Below the pieces are notes generated by a model, which worked only from the letters and a program-made list of their open reading frames with translations, had not been told where the DNA came from and made no database searches. From contig JAVBMD010000004.1 of NCBI GenBank assembly GCA_031552825.1, positions 62,001 to 126,000 of the forward strand: 64,000 nt of DNA, in the 5' to 3' direction. A program made the translations under genes and the position numbers. This document shows positions 1 to 7,966 of this stretch, one piece after another; the stretch's first letter is position 1, and the number at the start of each line of letters is the position of its first letter. Source of the DNA: WQXF01 sp031552825. GTDB lineage: Bacteria > Bacillota > Clostridia > Christensenellales > Aristaeellaceae.

Positions 1-378
1 TCGAGCGAGGAGGCGCTGAAAGCCGTACCGGATCAGTATCGCGAGGGGTCGTTCGGATTGGGTGCGGGCAGGCTGCGCACCGTATTCAAAATCATACTGC
101 CCACCGCCATGCCGGGGATTTTGGCTGGGGTCGTTCTCGCGGTGGGGCGCATTGTCGGCGAGACCGCCGCGCTTATCTATACGGCTGGCACCGTCGCGCA
201 GGTGCCGACGAATCTTATGCAGAGCGCGCGTACGCTCTCGGTACATATGTACGCGCTCTCCAGCGAAGGGCTGCACGTGAACGAAGGATACGCCACGGCG
301 GTCGTGCTGCTCGTGCTGGTGACGCTCATCAATGCCGCGTCGGCGAAAATAGCCAAAAGGATCGGAGGAAACGCATGA
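1..378 (+). CDS. pstA: Phosphate ABC transporter permease PstA, C-terminal part
   Basis: Inner-membrane permease of the high-affinity phosphate importer PstSCAB. The frame is open from base 1, so the gene starts outside the window. The visible 125 residues carry the binding-protein-dependent permease loop (LPTAMPGILAGVVLAVGR), the PstA-typical GETAALIYTAG stretch and a final hydrophobic helix followed by KIAKR. The stop overlaps the pstB start by 4 bases, so the two are translationally coupled. pstS and pstC presumably lie just upstream. The family call is firm. Confidence 0.95.
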   Translation, partial: SSEEALKAVPDQYREGSFGLGAGRLRTVFKIILPTAMPGILAGVVLAVGRIVGETAALIYTAGTVAQVPTNLMQSARTLSVHMYALSSEGLHVNEGYATAVVLLVLVTLINAASAKIAKRIGGNA

Positions 379-1124
379 ATTGCTTTGATATAAAGGCGCT
401 GAACTTATTTTACGGTGATTTTCAGGCGCTGAGGAAAATCGACATGCGAATCGAGCAGAAGGTCATCACTTCCTTTATCGGGCCGTCCGGCTGCGGGAAA
501 TCGACGCTGCTGAAAACGCTGAATCGGATGAACGATCTGGTGGAGGGCTGTCGGATAACCGGGGAGGTAAAATTATTTGGCGAGGACATCTACGCGGGCA
601 TCGATGTCAATCTGCTGCGCAAGCGCGTGGGCATGGTGTTCCAAAAGCCGAATCCGTTTCCGATGAGCGTATATGACAACATTGCGTTCGGCCCGAGAAC
701 GCACGGCATCAAGTCAAAGTACGAGTTGGATGCTATCGTCGAGGAATCGCTAAAAGGCGCGGCGATTTGGGAGGAGGCGAAGGATAGGCTGAAAAAATCC
801 GCGCTCGGCTTCTCCGGCGGCCAGCAGCAACGGCTGTGCATCGCGCGGGCGCTGGCCATCTCGCCGGAGGTGCTGCTGCTGGATGAGCCAACCAGCGCGC
901 TTGATCCGATCTCCACCGGCAAGATCGAGGAACTGCTGCTGACTTTGCGCGAGCGATACAGTATAATCATCGTGACGCACAACATGCAGCAGGCGACCCG
1001 AATCAGCGATCAAACGGCGTTTTTCCTCATGGGCGAGGTCGTCGAATTTTGCGAGACCGGGAAGATGTTTTCGATGCCCTCCGATAAACGGACCGAGGAT
1101 TACATTACGGGGAGGTTTGGATGA
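375..1124 (+). CDS. pstB: Phosphate ABC transporter ATP-binding protein PstB
   Basis: ATPase of the phosphate importer; 249 residues, the usual PstB length. Walker A GPSGCGKST, Q-loop in VFQKPNPFPMS, signature FSGGQQQR, Walker B VLLLDEPTSALDP and H-loop VTHNMQQA are all intact. VFQKPNPFP is diagnostic for PstB. The signature starts with Phe-Ser instead of the usual Leu-Ser, a mild change. ATG start preceded by GGAGGAAACGC. It overlaps pstA and phoU by 4 bases each, so it sits inside a tight operon. Confidence 0.97.
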   Translation: MNCFDIKALNLFYGDFQALRKIDMRIEQKVITSFIGPSGCGKSTLLKTLNRMNDLVEGCRITGEVKLFGEDIYAGIDVNLLRKRVGMVFQKPNPFPMSVYDNIAFGPRTHGIKSKYELDAIVEESLKGAAIWEEAKDRLKKSALGFSGGQQQRLCIARALAISPEVLLLDEPTSALDPISTGKIEELLLTLRERYSIIIVTHNMQQATRISDQTAFFLMGEVVEFCETGKMFSMPSDKRTEDYITGRFG

Positions 1125-1780
1125 TGCGTAGCCGCTTTGATGAACAGCTGACGGTGCTGAACAATAACCTGATCGAAATGGGCGCGCTCATCGAGCGCGC
1201 CATTGCCAAGGCGACCAAGGCGCTCTTGGAGCACGACGCCGAGGCGGCGCGCGCCATCATCGCCGATGATTCGGTTATCGACGACAAGGAGAAGGAGATC
1301 GAGGTTCTCAGCCTAAAGCTGCTGCTCAATCAGCAGCCGGTTGCGCGGGATTTGCGGCAGATTTCCACGGCATTGAAGATGATTACCGACATGGAGCGCA
1401 TTGGCGATCACGCGGCGGATATTTCCGAGCTGTGCGTATACCTGTCTGACCAAGCGTACATCAAAAAGCTGGAGCATATCCCGCAGATGGCGGAGGCCAC
1501 CGCAAAGATGTTGACCGACGCCATCGATGCCTACGTGAAAAAGGATCTGGAACTGGCGGAGGCCGTTATCGCCTATGACGATATCGTCGACGACCTGTAC
1601 CTGATGGTCAAGAGGGACTTGATCGAGTTGGTGCATTCGGATGTGGAAAACGGTGAACAGGCCTTTGACCTGCTGCAAATCGCCAAGTATTACGAACGCA
1701 TTGGCGATCATGCCGAGAACATCGCCGAATGGGTGATCTTCTCCATTACCGGCAATCACAAGGATAAACAGATTTTGTAG
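1121..1780 (+). CDS. phoU: Phosphate-specific transport regulator PhoU
   Basis: Cytoplasmic negative regulator that links PstSCAB to the PhoR kinase; 219 residues, typical length. It shows the two PhoU helical repeats, each with the E/DxxxD metal-binding pattern (MITDMERIGDHAADI near residue 88 and KYYERIGDHAENIAEWV near residue 188). The start ATGATG overlaps the pstB stop. The next gene, the regulator at 1840, is 59 bases downstream, consistent with a pst-phoU-phoBR transcription unit. Confidence 0.96.
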   Translation: MMRSRFDEQLTVLNNNLIEMGALIERAIAKATKALLEHDAEAARAIIADDSVIDDKEKEIEVLSLKLLLNQQPVARDLRQISTALKMITDMERIGDHAADISELCVYLSDQAYIKKLEHIPQMAEATAKMLTDAIDAYVKKDLELAEAVIAYDDIVDDLYLMVKRDLIELVHSDVENGEQAFDLLQIAKYYERIGDHAENIAEWVIFSITGNHKDKQIL

Positions 1781-1839
1781 CAAGCGGCGATCATAGCGAG
1801 CGTTGGAATCAATCAGCGATGACAATAGGAGGCGTGGGC

Positions 1840-2523
1840 TTGCGGAAGATTTATCTTGTCGAGGACGATGACAATATCCGTGATATGGTGGTGTATGCGC
1901 TGAATTCGGCGGGTTTCGCGGCGATAGGCGTTGCGAACGGCGGCGCATTTTGGGCATTGGCACAAAAGGAACTTCCCTCCCTTGCGCTGCTGGACATCAT
2001 GTTGCCCGGTGACGACGGCCTCGCGATCCTGAAGGCGCTAAAGCAATCGGAGAAGTATAGACAAGTGCCGGTTATCATGCTGACGGCCAAGGGGACAGAA
2101 TTTGATCGCGTCGTGGGCTTGGATTTGGGCGCGGATGATTACCTCACCAAACCCTTCTCCGTGATGGAGCTGATCGCTCGGATACGTGCGGTGCTGCGGC
2201 GCTGCGAGGAGCCGGGCGGCGCGAAGGCCATCCTCACCTTCGGGGAGATCACGCTCGATCGAGATAGGCGGAGCGTTTCGGCGGACGGCGTGGGCGTCAG
2301 CCTCACCTTTAAGGAATTTGAGCTCCTCTGCTGCTTGATGCGCAACGAGGGCATCGTGATGTCGCGCGATAAGCTACTGGAGCAGGTTTGGGGCGATGAT
2401 TACGTAGGGGAAAGCCGCACGATTGATATGCACATCAAGGCGTTGCGGCAGAAACTGGGCGCGGCGGGCGAGGCCATCGCCACGGTACGCAATGTCGGAT
2501 ACAAAATCGGGGGATCAAGATGA
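1840..2523 (+). CDS. phoB: PhoB/PhoP-type response regulator
   Basis: OmpR-family DNA-binding response regulator, probably activating the phosphate-starvation genes. The receiver domain has the acidic pocket VEDDDN, the phospho-acceptor Asp52 in LALLDIMLP, Thr in MLTAKG and Lys in YLTKPFS. A winged-helix output domain follows (GVSLTFKEFELLCCLM to VRNVGYKIGG). I place the start at TTG 1840, because AGGAGG at 1827-1832 lies 7 bases before it; the in-frame ATG at 1819 lies upstream of that ribosome site. The stop overlaps the kinase start by 4 bases. Assignment as PhoB rests on position after phoU. Confidence 0.92.
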   Translation: MRKIYLVEDDDNIRDMVVYALNSAGFAAIGVANGGAFWALAQKELPSLALLDIMLPGDDGLAILKALKQSEKYRQVPVIMLTAKGTEFDRVVGLDLGADDYLTKPFSVMELIARIRAVLRRCEEPGGAKAILTFGEITLDRDRRSVSADGVGVSLTFKEFELLCCLMRNEGIVMSRDKLLEQVWGDDYVGESRTIDMHIKALRQKLGAAGEAIATVRNVGYKIGGSR

Positions 2524-4166
2524 AAAGGCGCATACTGATGAACATGCTGCTCCTCATCATGGTCAGCCTGCTTATTACATCGGCGGCGATTTGCGTGGTG
2601 TTTTACAACCGACTTTCGCAGACCGTACAAAACGAGGTGCGCGAGCGCGCCGAGATGCTCAAAAAAACCGTGGCGAGCGGGGACTATTCCGCGCTGTCGA
2701 TTGCCGATATGCGCTTGACGGTGATCGGCAAGGACGGCGCTGTGCTGTATGATGACGATGAGCAGGCTTCCGCCTTGCCCAACCATGCCGATCGCGAGGA
2801 AGTGGCCGAAGCGCGGAAAACCGGCCAAGGGGAAAGCAAGCGGTTTTCCGACACGCTGGGGCAGGAGACCTACTATTACGCGCTGCGGCTTGCGGATGGG
2901 TCGGTTTTGCGCGTCGCGAAGACGACGAGCAGCATTTGGGGCATGTTCGGCGGTACGCTGCCCGTAGTCGGCGCCGTGGTGCTCGCGATCAGCATCTTCT
3001 CTTATCTGCTGGCTGGGCGGCTGACGAAGCGGATCGTTGAGCCGATCAACCGCGTGGATCTCGATCAAGCATTGTCCGCGCCCTATGACGAGTTGGCGCC
3101 GCTTGTGAAAACCATTATGCAGCAGCGCGGTGAAATTCGCCGCCAAATGGCATCCCTGCAGGAGCGCGCAGACACCATCGAATCGCTGATGAACGGCATG
3201 GGCGAGGGAATCGTGATGGTCAACCGCCAAGGCGCCATTCTCTCCTTTAACCAGAGCGCCGCCGTCTTCTTTGCGTTTCCGGCGCAAGCGGAGGGGAGGA
3301 GCTTTCAGGAGATTTTTCGCGATATCGAGCTGCTGGAGAATCTGCGCAAAGCGCTATCGGGCAGCCGGAGCGAAACGACATTCGAAAGCGGCGGCAAGCT
3401 GTATCGCGTCTACTTTAGCCCCGTTTCCGGCGTCGGCGCCATCATCCTGTTTATGGACATGACCGAAAAGGCAAGGGCGGAAACGCTGCGCCGCGAGTTT
3501 TCGGCCAATGTTTCGCACGAGCTGAAAACGCCGCTGACCACCATCTGCGGCAACGCTGAGATGCTGTGCGGCGGCATGGTGAAGGAGCAAGATCGGCAGG
3601 CCTTTTATGAAAAGATCAAGGATGAAGCTGGGCGGATGATCGCGCTGATCGAGGACATCCTGCTGCTCTCCAAGCTCGACGAGAATGCGGCGCATGCTTT
3701 GCTTGAGCCGGTGGAGTTGCGGGCGGTCGCCACGGAGGCAGCGGGGGCGCTAGCCGCCAAGGCCGCGGAGAACCATATCGAGATCCGGGTTTCCGGGGCG
3801 GATGCCCGCATGGAGGCCAACCGTTCGCAGATCTATGAACTTTTCTATAACTTGATTGACAACGCGATCAAGTACAATCGGTCGAATGGCGAGGTCCGGG
3901 TGGAGATTGCGCGCGCGGACGGCCAGATAAAACTGACGGTTTCCGATACCGGCATCGGCATCCCCAAAGAAGCGCATGATCGCGTATTTGAGCGCTTCTA
4001 CCGCGTAGATAAATCCCGCTCCAAGCAAACGGGCGGCACGGGGCTAGGGCTGGCGATTGTCAAGCATATCGTGATGGCGCACGGGGGAACGATGGAAATG
4101 AAAAGCACGGAGGGGGAAGGAACCTCGATTTCGGCGCGCTTTGCGCAGGGCATGCGCGCGCAATAG
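2520..4166 (+). CDS. phoR: Phosphate-regulon sensor histidine kinase PhoR-like
   Basis: Membrane sensor kinase, 548 residues. Order: TM1 (about residues 8-28), an extracytoplasmic region of roughly 115 residues, TM2 (about 148-168, VVGAVVLAISIFSYLLAG), a short linker helix, a PAS-like domain (about 220-315), HisKA with phospho-acceptor His333 in NVSHELKTPLT, and an HATPase with N-box NLIDNAIKYN, G1 VSDTGIGIP and G2 GTGLGLAIVKHIV. This is the Gram-positive PhoR layout with an extracytoplasmic sensor region. It is coupled to the regulator gene by a 4-base overlap and is the last gene of the phosphate unit. Confidence 0.93.
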   Translation: MKRRILMNMLLLIMVSLLITSAAICVVFYNRLSQTVQNEVRERAEMLKKTVASGDYSALSIADMRLTVIGKDGAVLYDDDEQASALPNHADREEVAEARKTGQGESKRFSDTLGQETYYYALRLADGSVLRVAKTTSSIWGMFGGTLPVVGAVVLAISIFSYLLAGRLTKRIVEPINRVDLDQALSAPYDELAPLVKTIMQQRGEIRRQMASLQERADTIESLMNGMGEGIVMVNRQGAILSFNQSAAVFFAFPAQAEGRSFQEIFRDIELLENLRKALSGSRSETTFESGGKLYRVYFSPVSGVGAIILFMDMTEKARAETLRREFSANVSHELKTPLTTICGNAEMLCGGMVKEQDRQAFYEKIKDEAGRMIALIEDILLLSKLDENAAHALLEPVELRAVATEAAGALAAKAAENHIEIRVSGADARMEANRSQIYELFYNLIDNAIKYNRSNGEVRVEIARADGQIKLTVSDTGIGIPKEAHDRVFERFYRVDKSRSKQTGGTGLGLAIVKHIVMAHGGTMEMKSTEGEGTSISARFAQGMRAQ

Positions 4167-4169
4167 CGT

Positions 4170-4181
4170 GGAAACGTTTCC
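4170..4181. promoter_or_regulatory. Perfect 12-bp palindrome with central CG
   Basis: GGAAACGTTTCC lies 4 bases after the phoR stop. The core AAACGTTT is typical of LacI/CcpA-family operators, and the wider sequence is close to a catabolite-responsive element. No promoter can be assigned to it here, so its function is open. Confidence 0.3.
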
Positions 4182-4495
4182 GAATGGAAAAGGGTGAACG
4201 GTATCGCGGTTCTTCATAAATAATAGGTAGAAGTGGGGAGGAATTGTCGCTTTTTGCTGGGAATTGAATGTAAAATGGGGGGCGGCGCGGAAAGCCCGTC
4301 GCTTCTTGCTTGACAAGCGAGGAAATCTTGGTAAAATAATGATGTTCCAAGATCTATTTTCCATATATAGGCAATATTCGGAGTGCTCCTCCGTTTCGAT
4401 AGATTGTCCATAGGCTGGCGGCAAGGCTCGGGATTGAGCGGAGCGCACCCTCTGTGCGCCGCCGGCGCAAGGAGCTGCCGCGAGGAGGCATGATG
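4182..4495 (+). other. Intergenic region upstream of the metallo-hydrolase, with promoter
   Basis: About 330 bases without a gene. A promoter reads toward the hydrolase: TTGACA at 4310-4315, a 16-base spacer, TAAAAT at 4332-4337. The likely transcript has a leader of about 150 bases in which I recognise no riboswitch. AGGAGG at 4483-4488 is the ribosome site of the next gene. No clear terminator is visible after phoR. Confidence 0.6.
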
Positions 4496-5329
4496 ATGGG
4501 TGAATTGCAAGTAACATATTTGTATCATAGTGGTTTCAGCGTGGCGCTGGACGGGACGTTGCTGGTGTTCGATTACGCGCCGGGCGAGGCGCAGCTCCCC
4601 GGGGCGCCGGGCTCGCTAAGCCGGGTGGACTTGGCGGCGTATAAGCAGGTGGTGGTGCTGGTCAGCCACGGGCACGCGGATCATTTTGACCCCGTGATCT
4701 TCGACTGGGCGGAAGCGGGGCGCGTACACTACATCCTGGGGCACGATATCGCGACCCAATGGCCGGGGCAGCGCATGAAGCCCGGCGAAACGCTTTCCGT
4801 CGGCGATGTGTCGGTGGAGGCGTATGATTCGACCGATTTGGGCGTGTCCTTCTTGGTGCGGCTGGGCGGATACACCATCTTTCACGCCGGGGATCTCAAT
4901 CTGTGGCATTGGCGGGATGTCTCCACCCTGCGCGAGATCGAGCAGGCGGAGCGCGATTTTCACGCCGCCGTGCGTCCGCTGGAGGGCAAGGAGATCGATT
5001 TGGCGTTCTTCCCGGTGGACCCGCGCCAGGGCAGCCTGTACGATGCGGGCGCGAACTATTTTGTGATGGCGGTCAAGCCCCGCGTGCTCATCCCCATGCA
5101 TTGGCAGGAGCGCATCGACGTCGCGCAGGAATATGTCCGCAAAAACCGTACCCGGCGCGTCGAGATGGTGGCGTTGGTGCATCGCGGGGATTCCGTTGCG
5201 GTGGGCAAGCGGTTCGATCAAGCGCAGGATGCGCCGATGTGGTATTATCAGGTGCTAACGGCCAGCATTCTCGAAGCGCGCGAGGCACAGAAGCAAACCG
5301 CCGAAGAGAAAAAAGAGGAAGAGCAATAG
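4496..5329 (+). CDS. Metallo-beta-lactamase-fold hydrolase (YtnP/UlaG-like)
   Basis: Predicted cytoplasmic metal-dependent hydrolase of 277 residues. Seen: the HxHxDH metal motif in VSHGHADHFDP, a second-shell Asp and His in FHAGDLNLWHW, and a late His in PMHWQER. The N-terminus GELQVTYLYHSGFSVAL matches UlaG-like MBL proteins, which start with a short strand and a conserved HSG. Start chosen at the third of three consecutive ATGs because AGGAGG ends 7 bases before it. The C-terminus is a charged Lys/Glu tail. The substrate cannot be read from the sequence. It probably shares a transcript with the glyoxalase-like gene 24 bases downstream. Confidence 0.85.
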   Translation: MGELQVTYLYHSGFSVALDGTLLVFDYAPGEAQLPGAPGSLSRVDLAAYKQVVVLVSHGHADHFDPVIFDWAEAGRVHYILGHDIATQWPGQRMKPGETLSVGDVSVEAYDSTDLGVSFLVRLGGYTIFHAGDLNLWHWRDVSTLREIEQAERDFHAAVRPLEGKEIDLAFFPVDPRQGSLYDAGANYFVMAVKPRVLIPMHWQERIDVAQEYVRKNRTRRVEMVALVHRGDSVAVGKRFDQAQDAPMWYYQVLTASILEAREAQKQTAEEKKEEEQ

Positions 5330-5353
5330 CGTAAAGGGATGGAGGTACAGAAC

Positions 5354-5725
5354 ATGCAGGCGAAAATGATCCATGTCAACATCAACGTTACGGACATCGA
5401 GACCAGCTTGGCGTTCTATCACGAGGCTTTGGGGTTGAACCTGCTCCGGCGCAAGGAGGCCTCGGACGGGCGTTTTGTCATTTGCTTTTTGAGCGACGGG
5501 CAGTCCGGCTTTGAGCTGGAACTGACCTGGCTGCGCGACAAGGAAGGGCGCTACAATTTGGGCGATAACGAGACCCACATCTGCTTTGAGGTGGAGGACT
5601 ATGCCGCCGCCCATGCCCACCACGAGAAGATGGGGTGCATCTGCTTCGAGAACAACGAGATGGGGCTGTACTTCATCGAGGATCCTGACGGATACTGGCT
5701 GGAGGTCGTGCGCAGCAAACGGTAA
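5354..5725 (+). CDS. gloA: Glyoxalase I-like (VOC family) lyase
   Basis: Vicinal-oxygen-chelate protein of 123 residues, two beta-alpha-beta-beta-beta repeats. Candidate metal ligands are in the glyoxalase I positions: His in MIHVNINV, Glu in FELELTW, His in NETHICFEV and Glu in GYWLEVV. This favours lactoylglutathione lyase, detoxifying methylglyoxal as a thiol adduct, although bacterial VOC proteins include other lyases and dioxygenases. Start at ATG 5354, with GGAGG at 5341-5345; the earlier ATG at 5339 overlaps the ribosome site. A strong terminator follows. Confidence 0.85.
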   Translation: MQAKMIHVNINVTDIETSLAFYHEALGLNLLRRKEASDGRFVICFLSDGQSGFELELTWLRDKEGRYNLGDNETHICFEVEDYAAAHAHHEKMGCICFENNEMGLYFIEDPDGYWLEVVRSKR

Positions 5726-5733
5726 TCGCCGAT

Positions 5734-5782
5734 AAAAAAGGAGCCTGCTTCCAGCAAGCGCTGGCGGCAGACTCCTTTTTTG
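5734..5782. terminator. Bidirectional intrinsic terminator between gloA-like gene and pfkA
   Basis: A stem with an inner CCAGC/GCTGG helix and an outer GGAG-CTGC/GCAG-CTCC helix with one mismatch, flanked by AAAAAA on the left and TTTTTTT on the right. It can therefore end both converging transcripts. Confidence 0.85.
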
Positions 5783-5822
5783 TATGGAGAGCAGAGTGCG
5801 GCGGTGGGGTGTGATTATCAGG

Positions 5823-6896
5823 TTATGCGCCGAAGCTGATGCCGGTGCTGCGCGCCACCGTCACCATCTGGTGATCGATCGGCACAAACTTGGTCTTTCC
5901 GGCAACCTCGCTGAGCGGGTTATGCCCCACCTCGCTGCCCAGCATCGCGACCGACATCCCGTAGACATTATCGCGGATCAGCTCGGCGGCATGCACGCCA
6001 AAACGCGTGGCAAGCACGCGGTCGTAGGCCGAGGGGGAGCCGCCGCGCTGGATGTGGCCGGGGATGACCACGCGCGCCTCCACGTCCAGCCGCTCGTGCA
6101 GATCGTTGGCGATGCGCTGGGAAATGGTGGTGAAGTGCTGGCCTTCGCGGTAGAGCGCGCGCTCCTTCTTCTTCAGCTTCGATTCGGTAGCCGACATGGC
6201 GCCTTCGGCGACGGCGATGATGGAGAAATTCTTTTTGGCCTTGTTGCGGCTTTCTACCTTCTTGACGATCTCGTCAATCTCGTATGGGATCTCCGGCAAA
6301 AGGATCACGTCTGCGCCACCGGCGAGCCCGGCATAGAGCGTCAGCCATCCGGCCTTGTTGCCCATTATCTCGATCACCATGCAGCGCCCATGGCTGGCCG
6401 CCGTGGTGTGGATGCGATCGATGACGTCTGTAGCGATGTCGACGGCGGTGTGGAAGCCGAAGGTGACGTCGGTGCCATAGATGTCGTTGTCGATGGTCTT
6501 GGGCAGGCCGATGACGTTGAGGCCTTCCTGCGCGAGCAGGTTGGCGGTTTTGTGCGTGCCGTTGCCGCCCAAGGTGACCAAGCAATCTAGGTTCATCTTT
6601 TCGTAGTTTTCCTTCATTGCGGCCACCTTGTCCACCTGGTCCTCGCCGATGACCTGCATGGCGGAGAAGGGCTGGCGCGAGGTGCCCAGTATCGTGCCGC
6701 CGAGCGTGAGGATGCCGGAGAACTCATGCTTCTCAAAGGTGCGGTAGTAGCCCTTGATGAGGCCGAGGTAGCCGTCGGAAATGCCGACGATTTCAGCATT
6801 GAACATTTCGTACGCAGCGCGTGCAACGCCGCGGATTGCGGCGTTCAAGCCGGGGCAATCGCCGCCGGAAGTCAGTATGCCGATGCGTTTTTTCAT
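5823..6896 (-). CDS. pfkA: 6-phosphofructokinase
   Basis: Glycolytic enzyme phosphorylating fructose 6-phosphate; 357 residues, slightly longer than E. coli PfkA. N-terminal phosphate loop GILTSGGDCPGLNAAIRG; substrate motif PKTIDND; MGNKAGW; GHIQRGGSPSAYDR near the C-terminus. The phosphoryl-donor site reads GGNGT where E. coli has GGDGS. The Gly at the position equivalent to 104 argues for ATP, while the Lys of PKTIDND is the residue found in PPi-dependent and mixed-lineage enzymes. The Mg-binding Asp (103 in E. coli) is Asn here. Donor specificity is thus open. First gene after the terminator on the minus strand; the upstream yhaM-like gene is 37 bases away. Confidence 0.93.
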   Translation of the reverse strand: MKKRIGILTSGGDCPGLNAAIRGVARAAYEMFNAEIVGISDGYLGLIKGYYRTFEKHEFSGILTLGGTILGTSRQPFSAMQVIGEDQVDKVAAMKENYEKMNLDCLVTLGGNGTHKTANLLAQEGLNVIGLPKTIDNDIYGTDVTFGFHTAVDIATDVIDRIHTTAASHGRCMVIEIMGNKAGWLTLYAGLAGGADVILLPEIPYEIDEIVKKVESRNKAKKNFSIIAVAEGAMSATESKLKKKERALYREGQHFTTISQRIANDLHERLDVEARVVIPGHIQRGGSPSAYDRVLATRFGVHAAELIRDNVYGMSVAMLGSEVGHNPLSEVAGKTKFVPIDHQMVTVARSTGISFGA

Positions 6897-6933
6897 TCGG
6901 ATCGTCCCTTCTATTGCGTTATTCCAGCGTGGA

Positions 6934-7905
6934 TTACTCCGCCTTGGGTTCCCAGTCGATGTTCATGCCGGGATAGCGGTAAAGCTGGCGGTTGTCCATA
7001 CCCCATACCTTTTCGGAAAATCCGCCGTCGTTGGCACGTTGCAACGCATCCATCATTTCGAACATGCGGGCATCCAGCGTGTCCAGCGTATGCAGCACCT
7101 CGGCCTCGGGAAACTTGGGCGCGATGGGGCTGCCGTATTCGGGGATGCCGTGGTGCGAAAGGATCATGTGCTGGAGCAGCAGCACGGTTTGCGCCGGGGT
7201 GCCGCAGGCCTGCCCGGCCTGCTCGATGGCCACCACGCCGCGTACCAGATGCCCGAGCAGCTTGCCGTCGACGGTGTAGTCCCGCGCCACGCCGAGCGAA
7301 TCGGCGTCTATTTCGCGCAGCTTGCCCAGGTCATGCACGATAACGCCGGCCAATAGAAGATCGGCGTTCATGTAGGGATAAACGGTGAGCAGCGCCTTGG
7401 CGGCGCGCAGCATGGTGATGACGTGATACAAAAGGCCGCTGCGCTGGGCGTGGTGCATCTGTTTTGCGGCGGGGAAGGTCAATAGCGCCTCGCCCGCGCG
7501 ATCCAGCAGGGTATCCACCAGTTTGGCCAGATCGCGATCCTGCATCGCGGCGATGGTGGCATGGATCTCGGCCAGCATCGTTTCCGGCGAATAGGGCGCG
7601 CTGGGTACCAAGGCGGTGTGGTCGACCTCGTCCTCGGCGGCGGTGACGCGCATTTTTTCTATCTTGAGCTGCATGCGTCCCAAGAATTCGTTGCCTACGC
7701 CGCGCACCTGTACGATAGCGCCCTGCGGCGGCGGCGGCACGGTGCCATCCCACATTTTGGCGTTGATGTTGCCGGTGCGGTCGCCCAGTGTCATGTCCAG
7801 ATATGCCTTGCCGCCGGAAGAGGTGCGCTGGTCGGCGGTGCGCACCAGCAACCAGCCCTCGAATTTTTCGTCCTTGCGGATACCGGCGACGGTGTCTTGC
7901 TGCAT
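6934..7905 (-). CDS. yhaM: 3'-5' exoribonuclease YhaM family (OB fold + HD domain)
   Basis: Gram-positive RNA-turnover enzyme of about 320 residues (323 here, as expected). The N-terminal 100 residues form an OB-fold nucleic-acid-binding domain (FEGWLLVRTADQRTSSGGK, DMTLGDRTGNINAKMWD). An HD domain follows: HHAQRSGLLYHV, then VIVHDLGKLREI with the catalytic His-Asp pair, and LSHHGIPEYGSP. It reads toward pfkA and is separated from the phosphotransferase gene by 61 bases, consistent with one minus-strand operon. The family call is firm. Confidence 0.92.
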   Translation of the reverse strand: MQQDTVAGIRKDEKFEGWLLVRTADQRTSSGGKAYLDMTLGDRTGNINAKMWDGTVPPPPQGAIVQVRGVGNEFLGRMQLKIEKMRVTAAEDEVDHTALVPSAPYSPETMLAEIHATIAAMQDRDLAKLVDTLLDRAGEALLTFPAAKQMHHAQRSGLLYHVITMLRAAKALLTVYPYMNADLLLAGVIVHDLGKLREIDADSLGVARDYTVDGKLLGHLVRGVVAIEQAGQACGTPAQTVLLLQHMILSHHGIPEYGSPIAPKFPEAEVLHTLDTLDARMFEMMDALQRANDGGFSEKVWGMDNRQLYRYPGMNIDWEPKAE

Positions 7906-7966
7906 GATTGAAATTCCTTTCTATTTCGAGCCCTGCTAATCGAACCTGCTTTGTATCGGGATCGAT

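Noticed and set aside
5784..6590. 268-codon plus-strand frame opposite pfkA
   Set aside because: Antisense shadow; the minus strand encodes a complete phosphofructokinase with all major motifs.
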